Below, one piece after another: positions 51,776-59,329 of a stretch of DNA of 64,000 nt (position 1 is the stretch's first letter; the number at the start of each line of letters is the position of its first letter). The stretch spans positions 1 to 64,000 of the forward strand of contig NZ_JBKDZH010000034.1 in the NCBI RefSeq assembly GCF_047971185.1. Direction: 5' to 3'. The DNA comes from Kluyvera sp047971185 (GTDB lineage Bacteria > Pseudomonadota > Gammaproteobacteria > Enterobacterales > Enterobacteriaceae). Made by a program: the position numbers and the translations under genes. The notes beneath the pieces are model-generated. The model searched no databases. It was not told the origin of the DNA and saw only the letters and a list, made by a program, of their open reading frames with translations.

Positions 51776-52708
51776 TTAAGGTTTAGTATTGCGAATGAAC
51801 TGCAATCTTTCTAATTCTTCTCTTTCTTTTTCTCTTTCCAAAATATTATTTGCGTCGATAAGTAAAGGCTGTGCCTTTCTATTAATTAAAAAGCCCAGCC
51901 TCCCTTTCGCATTATATTTTTTTATTATATTTGGATATTTCTCTATAAATCCATCAATGGTTGCAATCAGGTAACCCAAGGAGCTTTGTAATATTTTGCT
52001 GGTTTCATCTGCGTTTTTTAGATTTTCCTGTAAAGAAGTCAGTGCCTCCTTTGATTTATTCATGGACGCAGTCACGCCAATTAACTTATCACTCATCGCT
52101 CGGTTACTTTCTTTCTCAATAGTTAACTCATTTTGTATTTGTGCTCTGGCTTCCTTCTCAACATTAAGCTGGCTTTCAGATTTGGCAAGCTTGCCTTCTA
52201 ACTCTGTTCTTGTATTAAGTAAAAATTTAACATCTTTGTCTCTTTCAGATAGTTGTTCTTTTGCCTGTTCAAGTTCAATTTTGATTGCATGAATGCCGTC
52301 TTCAATAAATCGCTCTTCTTTTTTTTCTGCAAGTTTTTTTCTTGCTTCGCTTTCAGCAAGTGCTTGCTGTAATTCTGCAATTTCAATTTTTGAATTTAAG
52401 CTTAGAGTAATTGTTTCAATGTTAGGCTTGTCCTGCACCTTTGTTATTAATTTATTTATCTGTGGAAGAATTATTACTATCAATCCTGCGGTGATTATTG
52501 GTCCTAGCAAGTAGTCACCAATATCAAAGTTTTTATTTATAAGCTCAAGGCGTTCCTCAACCCCTTTTTTGCTTAGCAATAATATTGCTACCATCTGCCA
52601 ATTGAAGCCAATCCATGAGAATACGAATGAACCGAGGTACGGGCTTTTAACCCTCTCAATGGAAGTTTGGCGGAATGAGGTATAAATGTCGCGAATGAAG
52701 TCAAGCAT
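51776..52708 (-). CDS. Unrecognised membrane-anchored coiled-coil protein (prophage accessory gene)
   Basis: A 310-residue protein from MLDFIRDIYTSFRQTS at 52708, 7 bp after AAGG. Two hydrophobic segments lie near the N-terminus (GSFVFSWIGFNWQMVAILLL, LLGPIITAGLIVIILP). A long charged coiled coil follows (about residues 105-230, rich in Glu, Lys and Gln), then a C-terminal block ending REELERLQFIRNTKP. The DNA is much more AT-rich than neighbours. A minus-strand terminator lies upstream, so it has its own transcript. The function is unknown; superinfection exclusion or defence is a guess from the architecture and location. Confidence 0.8.
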   Translation of the reverse strand: MLDFIRDIYTSFRQTSIERVKSPYLGSFVFSWIGFNWQMVAILLLSKKGVEERLELINKNFDIGDYLLGPIITAGLIVIILPQINKLITKVQDKPNIETITLSLNSKIEIAELQQALAESEARKKLAEKKEERFIEDGIHAIKIELEQAKEQLSERDKDVKFLLNTRTELEGKLAKSESQLNVEKEARAQIQNELTIEKESNRAMSDKLIGVTASMNKSKEALTSLQENLKNADETSKILQSSLGYLIATIDGFIEKYPNIIKKYNAKGRLGFLINRKAQPLLIDANNILEREKEREELERLQFIRNTKP

Positions 52709-52771
52709 GTCACAACCTTGTGTTAATTGTTTCATGCATATTACCCATAAGGTAATCAGTAGTCACTAGGC

Positions 52772-52795
52772 AAAAAAATGCCCACCGAAGTGGGC
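52772..52795 (-). terminator. Rho-independent terminator, minus strand
   Basis: GCCCAC and GTGGGC pair around a tetraloop and the minus-strand transcript then reads ATTTTTTT. It insulates the 51776-52708 gene from transcription entering from the right. Confidence 0.85.
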
Positions 52796-52829
52796 GAACT
52801 GTTAACAAGGGATGGTACAGGCACTACTG

Positions 52830-53093
52830 GTATCACGGTCCCAAGGTGTGATTGGGTTGTGGTACTGAGCGTCAGCGTTTCCTTCGTCGTCTTGGTATCC
52901 GCCGCAACCGCACCAACTGTTCCGAGAACTGGGCTTCCCGGAGTGGTACATCCTTGACCGGGCTATACGGGTAAGAAGTGCCCGAAGGACAAGCAGGTTG
53001 CGCGCTGCGGCAACGCTGTGCCGCCACCGTTTGCTGAGGAGCTGGTGTGGGCTAATCTACCAGAGCTTTATAAGGTGTCCCTTGTGGCTTAAA
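52830..53093 (+). pseudogene. C-terminal remnant of a phage DNA cytosine methyltransferase
   Basis: The last 41 codons read YTGKKCPKDKQVARCGNAV then PPPFAEELVWANLPEL, the C-terminal motif X region of phage C5-cytosine methylases. Upstream, HQLFRELGFPEWYILD continues the same protein in another frame, and QRFLRRLGIRR in a third, so at least two frameshifts have accumulated. The catalytic N-terminal part is absent. Confidence 0.75.
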
Positions 53094-53387
53094 CCAGCAG
53101 TTGATGGCTTATAACGGAGGATATATGGTGACAAGGTCTATGCAGGGCTGTATCTAATTTCAGTGTATTTATAATGTTATTCAATAAGCCTGATAGATTG
53201 ATAGATCTTCTTAAGTTAATGAAAGTTAAGTGTTTTTTGTGCGGGCGAGACAAGTTTCTAGGAAGCTGGTAATGCTTTTTTTTAGTGTGGGATTTGTTAG
53301 ATTCAAAAAAAGATTGATCGATCGATAAAAAAACATTGATCGGTAAAACCTCTAAATCTACACTACGCATATGGACACTTATGAGAG
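53094..53387. other. AT-rich region upstream of the 53388 gene
   Basis: About 290 bp without a convincing gene. A minus-strand open frame (53089-53370) has no recognisable product. It contains two TTGATCG direct repeats near its right end and presumably the promoter for the next gene. Confidence 0.5.
53314..53342. promoter_or_regulatory. Tandem TTGATCG sites
   Basis: TTGATCG occurs at 53314 and 53336, each followed by an AT-rich TAAA-containing tail. The 22-bp spacing is about two helical turns. Placed 46-74 bp upstream of the 53388 gene, they look like a two-site operator. Confidence 0.4.
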
Positions 53388-53915
53388 ATGCTTATGAACG
53401 ATAATTACTCAACACAAGCATTCTTCGATTTTTTGATGAAGTTGCCTAATTTGGGGCTTATCAACGAAGCAACTGCTCGCAACTTAAAGAATTCGGCGTT
53501 GCTGCTGTTATCTGTTGTTGATACCAGTGATAGTGACGACGTTCGTGATTTGAATGTTGAAGAGCTTATTACTCGTTATGCTGAAACTCAGGCAAACAAA
53601 CCCAGCGAATCCACCATTCATAACTATCGAAGTCGATTCAAAAGTGCTGTCAATAAATTTGAGGAGTACACGCGAGTGGGGACTTTAATCAATACGGCAG
53701 ACACCGAAGGCAATTTAGACGGCTTTGATGCGGTAGAACAGAAGATGGAAAAAGCTAAAGCAGCAAGACATGAGAAAGTGCAAACCTTTAACTTGCCGAT
53801 CGTTGTTCGACCAGAAACAGGGACGATGATTACAGTTCAGGGCTTACCTACAGATATTACGATGGAGGAGGCTGAGCGTGTGCTGTCAATTTTGAAGGCA
53901 TATGTGCGGTCGTAA
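53388..53915 (+). CDS. Unrecognised phage protein with a recombinase SAM-like helical segment
   Basis: A 175-residue soluble protein. The stretch ELITRYAETQANKPSESTIHNYRSRFKSAVNKFEEY resembles the N-terminal SAM-like core-binding domain of tyrosine recombinases, but there is no catalytic domain. The C-terminal part has TFNLPIVVRPETGTMITVQGLPTDITMEEAERVLSILKAY. Met at 53388 or 53394 could start it. It may be a DNA-binding regulator; function unknown. It ends before an inverted repeat. Confidence 0.72.
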   Translation: MLMNDNYSTQAFFDFLMKLPNLGLINEATARNLKNSALLLLSVVDTSDSDDVRDLNVEELITRYAETQANKPSESTIHNYRSRFKSAVNKFEEYTRVGTLINTADTEGNLDGFDAVEQKMEKAKAARHEKVQTFNLPIVVRPETGTMITVQGLPTDITMEEAERVLSILKAYVRS

Positions 53916-53924
53916 AATGAATTT

Positions 53925-53952
53925 GAGCCCTTCCTCGCCAAAGGAAGGGCTC
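53925..53952. terminator. Inverted repeat after the 53388 gene
   Basis: GAGCCCTTCCT and AGGAAGGGCTC pair around CGCCAA, 9 bp past the stop codon. Stem is strong but T-run is missing. Confidence 0.6.
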
Positions 53953-54067
53953 GGATTGGGGATGTTAGAGCACCCGCAATCTGTACTGCGTCAACAACAG
54001 TACATTAGCGGATCCCCATATTTTTATCAAGTTTCAGGGAAGTGCTCGCCTGAGGCAGGGTTTATTT

Positions 54068-54241
54068 ATGGCGTTAAAAGAAATTGCAACAAAGCCGCTC
54101 CCACCCGGTTTCCGCTGGGTAAAATGTCGTTTTCGTAAAGCGCGAGCTAAAGCTGGTACTCCTGACTCGGAGCGCCGAGTTTTGGATGCGCATGCATACG
54201 GCTATAAATGCTGGTCTTTCCCTGTGAGGACCAAGCATTAA
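54068..54241 (+). CDS. Small basic phage protein, 57 aa
   Basis: Begins MALKEIATKPLPPGFRWVKC and ends with the segment VLDAHAYGYKCWSFPVRTKH. It is rich in Arg and Lys. GAGGCAGG lies upstream and a terminator directly downstream. Family not recognised; the compact basic nature suggests nucleic-acid contact. Below the usual ORF-length cut-off but supported by both signals. Confidence 0.6.
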   Translation: MALKEIATKPLPPGFRWVKCRFRKARAKAGTPDSERRVLDAHAYGYKCWSFPVRTKH

Positions 54242-54249
54242 TAAAATCA

Positions 54250-54272
54250 AACCCGCTACGGCGGGTTTTTTG
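54250..54272 (+). terminator. Rho-independent terminator
   Basis: ACCCGC pairs with GCGGGT around TACG, followed by TTTTTG, 9 bp after the 57-aa gene. Confidence 0.88.
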
Positions 54273-54360
54273 TTACTGGTATAAAAACACAATGGAAACA
54301 ATGGGGTAACTTTCACAAAAAATGCTTTTTCGGGATTGATAAATCTCCCGCATGGGTATG

Positions 54361-54376
54361 CTGTTTATTTACACAG
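54361..54376. promoter_or_regulatory. LexA box of the dinI-like gene
   Basis: CTGTTTATTTACACAG is a perfect CTGT-N8-ACAG, 21 bp upstream of the start codon. A TTGATA (54336) and TATGCT (54357) pair with 15-bp spacing could be the promoter that LexA occludes. Confidence 0.9.
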
Positions 54377-54396
54377 TACTTCTAGCGGGAGGAATT

Positions 54397-54630
54397 ATGA
54401 AAGTTGAAGTGACGATCGACAAAACCAAAAAACTGCCCACAGACGCAGAAAATGCGCTGCAAACTGAACTACTTCACCGCCTTAATCAGAGCTTTGAAGA
54501 TTGCAGGTTGATTGTGCGCGGCGCGGGTTCTGATGGCCTCTGCGTTATGGGTGGTGCAGATGGCGACAAAAAGCGAGTAGAGGAAATCCTGCAGGATACG
54601 TGGGAAAGCGCAGACGACTGGTTTTATTAA
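54397..54630 (+). CDS. DinI-like protein, LexA-controlled
   Basis: A 77-residue DinI family protein: MKVEVTIDKTKKLPTDAENAL at the start, GAGSDGLCVMGG and VEEILQDTWESADDW at the end. DinI binds RecA filaments and tunes SOS; in phages relatives act at induction. The ATG at 54397 follows GGGAGGAATT. A perfect LexA box lies upstream. A frame open from 54352 would run through the LexA box and is rejected. Confidence 0.93.
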   Translation: MKVEVTIDKTKKLPTDAENALQTELLHRLNQSFEDCRLIVRGAGSDGLCVMGGADGDKKRVEEILQDTWESADDWFY

Positions 54631-54667
54631 TTCGACGCTGACACATTGCCGTAGCGAGGGTTTTTTA

Positions 54668-54925
54668 GTGGAACAAAAACAGAATATGCCTGATCGTGGG
54701 TATGTTGTAATCAGGTGTGATGACGGCGTCATAGTCGCCAGGCTGGCATCATTCCCCGTAACAGAACGTGCTTTGATGTACCGCCGTGGCGATATGGTTT
54801 CTTTCATGCCATTACAGCCTGATGAAATTATTGGCACTCCGTCGTTATTCGCACAAATGATTGAAATGGCGAAGTCCAGGCCCGGTTACCTCATTCCGTC
54901 TGGTTCTGCTAAACTCCCGTCATAG
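54668..54925 (+). CDS. Conserved hypothetical phage protein
   Basis: An 85-residue protein starting at GTG (54668) with MEQKQNMPDRGYVVIRCDDGVIVARLASFPVTERALMYRRGDMV. I do not recognise a domain. It lies 37 bp after the dinI-like gene and probably on the same transcript, hence SOS-linked. Confidence 0.65.
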   Translation: MEQKQNMPDRGYVVIRCDDGVIVARLASFPVTERALMYRRGDMVSFMPLQPDEIIGTPSLFAQMIEMAKSRPGYLIPSGSAKLPS

Positions 54926-54963
54926 GCCTGAACAACCTATACCTGCTGCGCCACGGAGACACC

Positions 54964-55056
54964 ATGGCGCAAAAAATACACACCACGAATTACTCCCTGA
55001 TGTGCAGCCACGTCAGCGGTTTCTTTTTGTCTTTTTTCTGCCGGGGTACGGTATGA
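54964..55056 (+). CDS. Possible 30-aa peptide
   Basis: ATG at 54964 opens MAQKIHTTNYSLMCSHVSGFF and stops at 55054-55056, overlapping the ATG of the next gene at 55053 (ATGA-type). A GGAGACACC precedes it. It could be a leader peptide for coupling; no homologue recalled. Confidence 0.3.
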   Translation: MAQKIHTTNYSLMCSHVSGFFLSFFCRGTV

Positions 55057-55253
55057 AAAGAGACTGGTTTTACCAGGACAACCTGACCGAAGAACAGGCC
55101 GAAGAGCTGGTGGCCCGTTATCGCGCGAATAACATCACCGTAGAAAAAAGCCTCGATGTTGATCACCGCTTTTGGGTTGTATCAGCGTTCCTGCCTGTAT
55201 CAAATGGCCACCAGCGTACACAGCGCTCTATGTGCTCGCGAGGGTGGAAATGA
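55053..55253 (+). CDS. Small phage protein, 66 aa
   Basis: Begins MKRDWFYQDNLTEEQAEELVARYR and continues DHRFWVVSAFLPV. An acidic helix-rich start is followed by a basic tail. Present next to rusA in many lambdoid phages as far as I recall; function unknown. Overlaps rusA by 4 bp. Confidence 0.7.
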   Translation: MKRDWFYQDNLTEEQAEELVARYRANNITVEKSLDVDHRFWVVSAFLPVSNGHQRTQRSMCSRGWK

Positions 55254-55627
55254 ACGAGAAGGTTTTCAATATTACCCCGCTTGGCAAACCACGAATGACC
55301 CGCGCCGACAAATGGAAGAAGCGTCCGGAGGTTCTCCGGTACCGCGCTTTCTGTGATGAGGTGAGGCTGAACAATGTCTCGCTCCCGGAAAGCGGGTATC
55401 ACGTTATTTTTGTGCTGCCCATGCCACCGAGTTGGAGCAAAAAGAAACGGTCCCTGATGGACGGGAAGCCCCACCAGCAAAAGCCCGATAAAGATAATTT
55501 AGAGAAGGCGCTGCTGGATGCCATTTTTGGCGAGGATAGCCATATCTGGGATGGCCGTGTAACCAAAATCTGGGGCGAAACCGGAAAGATGATCATCCGG
55601 GAGGGGGAACCGTGCGCGCTCTCCTGA
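55250..55627 (+). CDS. rusA: Holliday junction resolvase RusA
   Basis: A 125-residue RusA family endonuclease that cuts four-way junctions with a CC preference. The acidic metal-binding motif reads KPDKDNLEKALLDAIFGEDSHIWDGRV, holding three of the catalytic Asp residues, with basic KKKRSLMDGKPHQQK before it. The ATG at 55250 gives MNEKVFNITPLGKPRMTR. It overlaps the previous gene by 4 bp and the following gene by 16 bp. Confidence 0.93.
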   Translation: MNEKVFNITPLGKPRMTRADKWKKRPEVLRYRAFCDEVRLNNVSLPESGYHVIFVLPMPPSWSKKKRSLMDGKPHQQKPDKDNLEKALLDAIFGEDSHIWDGRVTKIWGETGKMIIREGEPCALS

Positions 55628-56661
55628 TGCCTGAAATTGCCCGTCATATGGGAATTGTTCTGCTGAAGCCTGGCAAGGAGCTGATGGGCTTGTTCAGCGC
55701 TGGCCGCGTTCTGATTGAACAGCAACCGGACTCCATGCGGGATTTGCCGTCGGGAAAAGTTGCTGATGCCCGTCAGTTGCTGGCGGAGGATCCGACATTA
55801 ACCCCTTTCTTCCTGGATGCGCGTGTTGTTCGCGCTGCTGGTGGCGTTTCGGCGCTTGAAGACTGGCTGGGGCGGAATTTTTCAAAGTGTCAGTGGCCAC
55901 ACAGCAACTACCACCACAGCGAGCTGGTTATGTTCCGGCATGAACCGGGAGCGATAGTTGCCTGCTGGCATTGTGACAACGAATTACGCAACCAGAGCGA
56001 CAAATTTCTGGATGATTTGATCGCCAGAAACCTCACTGATTGGGTGATTGAATGTGTGCGGATCAAAACCGGCTGCGCGGCGGACAGAATGCTTTCGCTG
56101 GCTGAGTTGTGCTGGTGGGCTGTATCTGAGGGGATAGGCGATGCAATAACCGAAAATATGGCGAGCCGCTCCCTTGGCCTCAAAGATGACCCTATCCAGT
56201 CAGTCTACAAAGAAAGCGAGATAGTACCGTCACGTCCTGCAGCGGACATACTCGCCGAACGAGTTAGTCTTGTTCCCGTTCGGCCAGCCGCTGCTGAACC
56301 ACAAACGCAAACTAAAGCCGTAAAACCCGTTGTTCAGGTTCAGGTAGACGCCGAAGCCCCGGCCACATTATTCGCGCGGCCCAAGCGTATTCGCTGGATC
56401 TCTCCGCGCTTTATTGAGTGGGTTAAAACCCAGCCGTGTGTGTGCTGCGGGCAGCGGTCCGGTGATGCCCACCACCTTATCGGCTGGGGACAGGGCGGCA
56501 TGGCAACCAAAGCCCACGATATTTTCACCATACCGCTATGCCGGGTTCACCACCGTCGACTGCATGACAATCCCGCCGCATTCGAGCGCGAGTATGCGCC
56601 GCAGCCAGTATTAATCATTCAATTGCTGGACCGGGCCTATGCGCTCGGCGTTCTGGCGTAA
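55612..56661 (+). CDS. DUF968 phage protein with HNH-like zinc site
   Basis: A 349-residue DUF968 family protein. The C-terminal part has CVCCGQRSGDAHHLIGWGQGG and LCRVHHRRLHD, a CxxC/HxxxH pattern of an HNH nuclease-like fold. The N-terminal 200 residues include LEDWLGRNFSKCQWPHSNYHHSE and are phage-specific. It starts at GTG 55612 overlapping rusA, or at the ATG 15 bp later. Role unproven. Confidence 0.85.
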   Translation: MRALLMPEIARHMGIVLLKPGKELMGLFSAGRVLIEQQPDSMRDLPSGKVADARQLLAEDPTLTPFFLDARVVRAAGGVSALEDWLGRNFSKCQWPHSNYHHSELVMFRHEPGAIVACWHCDNELRNQSDKFLDDLIARNLTDWVIECVRIKTGCAADRMLSLAELCWWAVSEGIGDAITENMASRSLGLKDDPIQSVYKESEIVPSRPAADILAERVSLVPVRPAAAEPQTQTKAVKPVVQVQVDAEAPATLFARPKRIRWISPRFIEWVKTQPCVCCGQRSGDAHHLIGWGQGGMATKAHDIFTIPLCRVHHRRLHDNPAAFEREYAPQPVLIIQLLDRAYALGVLA

Positions 56662-56673
56662 AGGAGAATCATC

Positions 56674-57273
56674 ATGACACCACGTCAACGCCGTAATCAC
56701 GTAGAAGCGCTTGGGAAAGCAGCTTCAGCACCACGCAAAAGCTGGCTGGGTAAAAGCATGCTTCTAACCTGCATTCAGTCCGCATGGATCAAATCGCTGC
56801 TTTCAACGTGGGGTGAGGGGGTTAGAGGGGGAGCCGCCCCGCGTATGCCGCGCGAGCATGCGTGCTGGAACGTAATCAGACGAGGTCGATGGTCAGAAAA
56901 AGCTCTTGAGCGATTTACAGTTGCTCTTGATCAGGCAAGGCGCGAGGGTTTTAAGGGGGAGCAGGCTTTAAAGAGAGCGCATTGCATACTCTGGCCGCAG
57001 GCCCCACACAGCATCATTGATGAGGCAATGACGAATGACGACGTTGATTTTATAGAGGAGTCGGTATTGTCGGCCTTTGATATCAACGATCCCGTCTACA
57101 TTATCGGCCTTCAGTATTACACCACGCGAAAAAAAATAGCGGATATTACCAGGGAACTACAGTCGATCGCCCCATGGTTGACTGATGGAGAGGCCCGGAG
57201 GCGGGTTCGCTGGTGCCTTGAGATTTTCCGGGCAAAGGTGTTTCTCTCATCCCGTAAGCTGATGGAAAAGTAA
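56674..57273 (+). CDS. DUF1133 family, antiterminator Q-like protein
   Basis: A 199-residue DUF1133 protein located where lambdoid phages encode the late antiterminator Q. MTPRQRRNHVEALGKAASAPRKSWLGKSMLLTCIQSAWIKS and LTDGEARRRVRWCLEIFRAKV are typical. Its position, just upstream of the lysis cassette, supports a late-gene control role; this is inferred from context. Confidence 0.85.
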   Translation: MTPRQRRNHVEALGKAASAPRKSWLGKSMLLTCIQSAWIKSLLSTWGEGVRGGAAPRMPREHACWNVIRRGRWSEKALERFTVALDQARREGFKGEQALKRAHCILWPQAPHSIIDEAMTNDDVDFIEESVLSAFDINDPVYIIGLQYYTTRKKIADITRELQSIAPWLTDGEARRRVRWCLEIFRAKVFLSSRKLMEK

Positions 57274-57407
57274 AGGTGTTTTAGCTATTCGTGCTCTAAG
57301 TTCGTTTTTTTGTTGAAAGCTGACCAGAAAATCAGATAATCCATTCATGCTTGGCAGAGCTGCGCCACGATGGCAGCGACGTTAAGCGACAATTTGAATA
57401 TAGCGAA

Positions 57408-57432
57408 AGCCCCGCCAGTCGGGGTTTTTGTT
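57408..57432 (+). terminator. Rho-independent terminator in late leader
   Basis: CCCCG pairs with CGGGG around CCAGT, followed by TTTTTGTTTTT. Likely the terminator that Q-type antitermination must override. Confidence 0.75.
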
Positions 57433-57436
57433 TTTC

Positions 57437-57495
57437 GGCGATACGACAGGGGTATTCGCGAAGGTGCATTGCATCAGTACCCCTGTCATATCGCC
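57437..57495. repeat. Long inverted repeat, 18-bp stem
   Basis: GGCGATACGACAGGGGTA (57437-57454) pairs with TACCCCTGTCATATCGCC (57478-57495) with one mismatch; the 23-nt loop contains TTCGCGAA. Could be a small RNA, processing site or protein-binding hairpin. Confidence 0.7.
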
Positions 57496-57534
57496 GGCCA
57501 TCCGTACTACCTCACAATATTTCCATTTCCTGTT

Positions 57535-57561
57535 AAGGCTGCCATCTGGTGGCCTTTTTAA
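57535..57561 (+). terminator. Weak terminator before holin
   Basis: AAGGCTGCC pairs with GGTGGCCTT around ATCT, followed by TTTAATTTT. Confidence 0.55.
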
Positions 57562-57679
57562 TTTTCAGGCTCCGGGAATCACTCATTAATGACCTTTTAC
57601 CTAAGAGCCCGCGAGCCTGACCTTTACTCCCCTCATTAATTTTTCTGAGAGGATTCACAGCAATATCAATGGGGGGATT

Positions 57680-58066
57680 ATGTCCGATCCTGTTTCTGGC
57701 ACCGGAGTAGCTGGTGGAGTCCTGACGGGGGCCAGTGTCTATGGAATGCTAACCGGCACCGATTACGGTGTGGTGTTTGGCGCGTTTGCTGGTGCTGTGT
57801 TCTATATAGCAACGGCTTCCGACCTGAGCTCACTCCGCCGGCTGGCGTATTTTGTCGTTTCTTACATCGCTGGAATTATCTGTTCCGGGCTGGTGGGGGC
57901 GAAACTTGCAGCCTGGACGGGGTATAGCGATAAACCTCTGGATGCTATTGGTGCCGTAATCATTTCTGCATTAGCCGTCAAAATCCTGACGTTCCTGAAC
58001 AATCAGGATGTCGGCTCGCTGGTGGCGCTGATAACGCGCCGGGGAGGTTCAGGTGGTACTAAATGA
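57680..58066 (+). CDS. Putative holin 1
   Basis: A 128-residue membrane protein with three or four segments (YGVVFGAFAGAVFYIATA, LAYFVVSYIAGIICSGLVG, AIGAVIISALAVKILTFL). Its start MSDPVSGTGVAGGVLTGASVYG is typical of lambdoid putative holins. First gene of the lysis cassette; overlaps the next by 14 bp. Confidence 0.85.
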   Translation: MSDPVSGTGVAGGVLTGASVYGMLTGTDYGVVFGAFAGAVFYIATASDLSSLRRLAYFVVSYIAGIICSGLVGAKLAAWTGYSDKPLDAIGAVIISALAVKILTFLNNQDVGSLVALITRRGGSGGTK

Positions 58067-58334
58067 TCCATCAGCGACCATCAACGCGCTGCTTTGCGCC
58101 GGGGTCGTGGTAACCCTGATGTTTTATCGCCGGGGTGATTCCCGACACCGTCCATGGATTTCGCGCCTGGCATGGTTGCTCACTGTTATCTACAGCGCCG
58201 TACCGTTTGCCTACCTGTGCGGGATTTACCCGCATTCATCATTGGCAACCATCGGGGCAAACATCATTTTTCTTTCTGTGCTGGTTGCCGTCAGAGGCAA
58301 CGTAGCGCGCCTTGTTGATCACCTGAGGCACTAA
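58053..58334 (+). CDS. Putative holin 2 / phage_holin_3-like
   Basis: A 93-residue protein with three hydrophobic segments (TINALLCAGVVVTLMFY, LAWLLTVIYSAVPFAYLCG, IGANIIFLSVLVAV) starting at GTG 58053, 6 bp after GGGGAGG. It could be the holin proper or an antiholin paired with the preceding gene. It overlaps the endolysin start by 1 bp. Confidence 0.8.
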   Translation: MVLNDPSATINALLCAGVVVTLMFYRRGDSRHRPWISRLAWLLTVIYSAVPFAYLCGIYPHSSLATIGANIIFLSVLVAVRGNVARLVDHLRH

Positions 58335-58876
58335 TGACTAAAGACGATATTTTCAATGCCATCCTCGGGAAGGAGGGCGGCTACGTTAATCATCCGGACG
58401 ACAAAGGCGGACCGACTAACTGGGGGATCACTCAGACAACGGCGCGCGCTCATGGATATACCGAAGATATGCGCCAACTTACCCGGCAGCGGGCATTGGA
58501 AATTTACGAGGCTGATTACTGGTATGGCCCACGATTTGACCAGGTGTCAGTTGTTTCCCCGGGCATCGCAGCCGAACTCTGCGACACCGGCGTGAACATG
58601 GGGCCATCGGTCCAGGTTAAATGGTTCCAGCGCTGGCTGAACGTTTTCAATATTCAGCAGCAGTTATATCCAGACTTACTGGCTGACGGGCAGATAGGCC
58701 CGCGCACCATCAGCGCACTAAAGTCATTCCTTGCACGCCGTGGAGCTGAGGGGGAGACAGTGCTTTTGCGCGCGCTGAACTGTAGTCAGGGGCAGCGTTA
58801 TCTGGAATTAGCTGAACAGCGCCCGGCTAACGAGTCATTCGTGTATGGATGGGTAAAAGATCGGGTGACGCTATGA
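58334..58876 (+). CDS. Endolysin, glycoside hydrolase 108 family
   Basis: A 180-residue N-acetylmuramidase. The catalytic Glu is in AILGKEGGYVNHPDDKGGPTNWGIT; the C-terminal half (ADGQIGPRTISALKSFLARRG) is the GH108-associated peptidoglycan-binding domain. No signal peptide, so it depends on the holin. It overlaps Rz by 4 bp. Confidence 0.93.
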   Translation: MTKDDIFNAILGKEGGYVNHPDDKGGPTNWGITQTTARAHGYTEDMRQLTRQRALEIYEADYWYGPRFDQVSVVSPGIAAELCDTGVNMGPSVQVKWFQRWLNVFNIQQQLYPDLLADGQIGPRTISALKSFLARRGAEGETVLLRALNCSQGQRYLELAEQRPANESFVYGWVKDRVTL

Positions 58877-59148
58877 CTCTTGAAATGTTTGTTGGTCTGG
58901 CGGTGGCGGTGATAGCTGCTATCGCTGGCGCATTTGGCTTTGGTCATATTCGCGGTACCAGCAAGGCAGAAGCAAAAGCCGAACAGCAGCGCACTGAAGA
59001 TAAAGCAGCGGCAACGGTTGCAGCAGCCGAACGCTGGGTTGAAGTGACCAAAGAGGCCAGCAATGTACAGCAGAGTGTTAGTCACATGCATGATGACGAT
59101 GTTGATCGCGAGCTGCGTGAATCGTGGAAGCGTCCCGGTAGTCATTGA
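58873..59148 (+). CDS. Rz-like inner-membrane spanin
   Basis: A 91-residue i-spanin with an N-terminal signal anchor (MFVGLAVAVIAAIAGAFGFG) and a long Ala/Glu/Lys coiled coil in the periplasm. Start at ATG 58873 overlaps the endolysin stop. It disrupts the outer membrane with the nested Rz1 protein. Confidence 0.87.
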   Translation: MTLEMFVGLAVAVIAAIAGAFGFGHIRGTSKAEAKAEQQRTEDKAAATVAAAERWVEVTKEASNVQQSVSHMHDDDVDRELRESWKRPGSH

Positions 59149-59326
59149 TACGGCATGCGAATGGGTTAAACCTATCTACCTGACCGACCACGATATTGCC
59201 GCGATGAACAAGCAGACGAAGAGGGACATACTGATGCATAACAGAACGTGGCAGGCTAATTGCCAGGATCAAACTGAGAAGAGAGCCCCAAGAGCGAAGC
59301 AAAACTCCAAGACGGTAGTTCCGTAA
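59063..59326 (+). CDS. Rz1-like outer-membrane spanin lipoprotein, nested in Rz
   Basis: An 87-residue lipoprotein whose start lies inside Rz in another frame and continues beyond it. Lipobox IASC (Cys18) in MYSRVLVTCMMTMLIASC; later blocks IYLTDHDIAAMNKQTKRDILMHNRTWQANC are typical of the LysC/Rz1 class. Nested spanin genes are common. Confidence 0.85.
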   Translation: MYSRVLVTCMMTMLIASCVNRGSVPVVIDTACEWVKPIYLTDHDIAAMNKQTKRDILMHNRTWQANCQDQTEKRAPRAKQNSKTVVP

Positions 59327-59329
59327 CGG

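Larger units (their letters stand above)
57274..57679. promoter_or_regulatory. Late-promoter/leader region between the Q-like gene and holin
   Basis: A 406-bp non-coding region with three hairpins: AGCCCCGCC-AGTCGGGGTTTTT (terminator, about 57408-57432), a long 18-bp-stem structure (57437-57495) and a weaker terminator (57535-57561). This is where the late promoter and its terminated leader are expected in lambdoid phages. No tRNA was found. Confidence 0.6.

Noticed and set aside
53314..53342. Possible CRISPR-like repeats
   Set aside because: Only two 7-bp copies, no spacer-repeat array and no cas genes in the window.
57437..57495. tRNA gene in the late leader
   Set aside because: The structure is a single long hairpin without D, anticodon and T arms or a CCA end.
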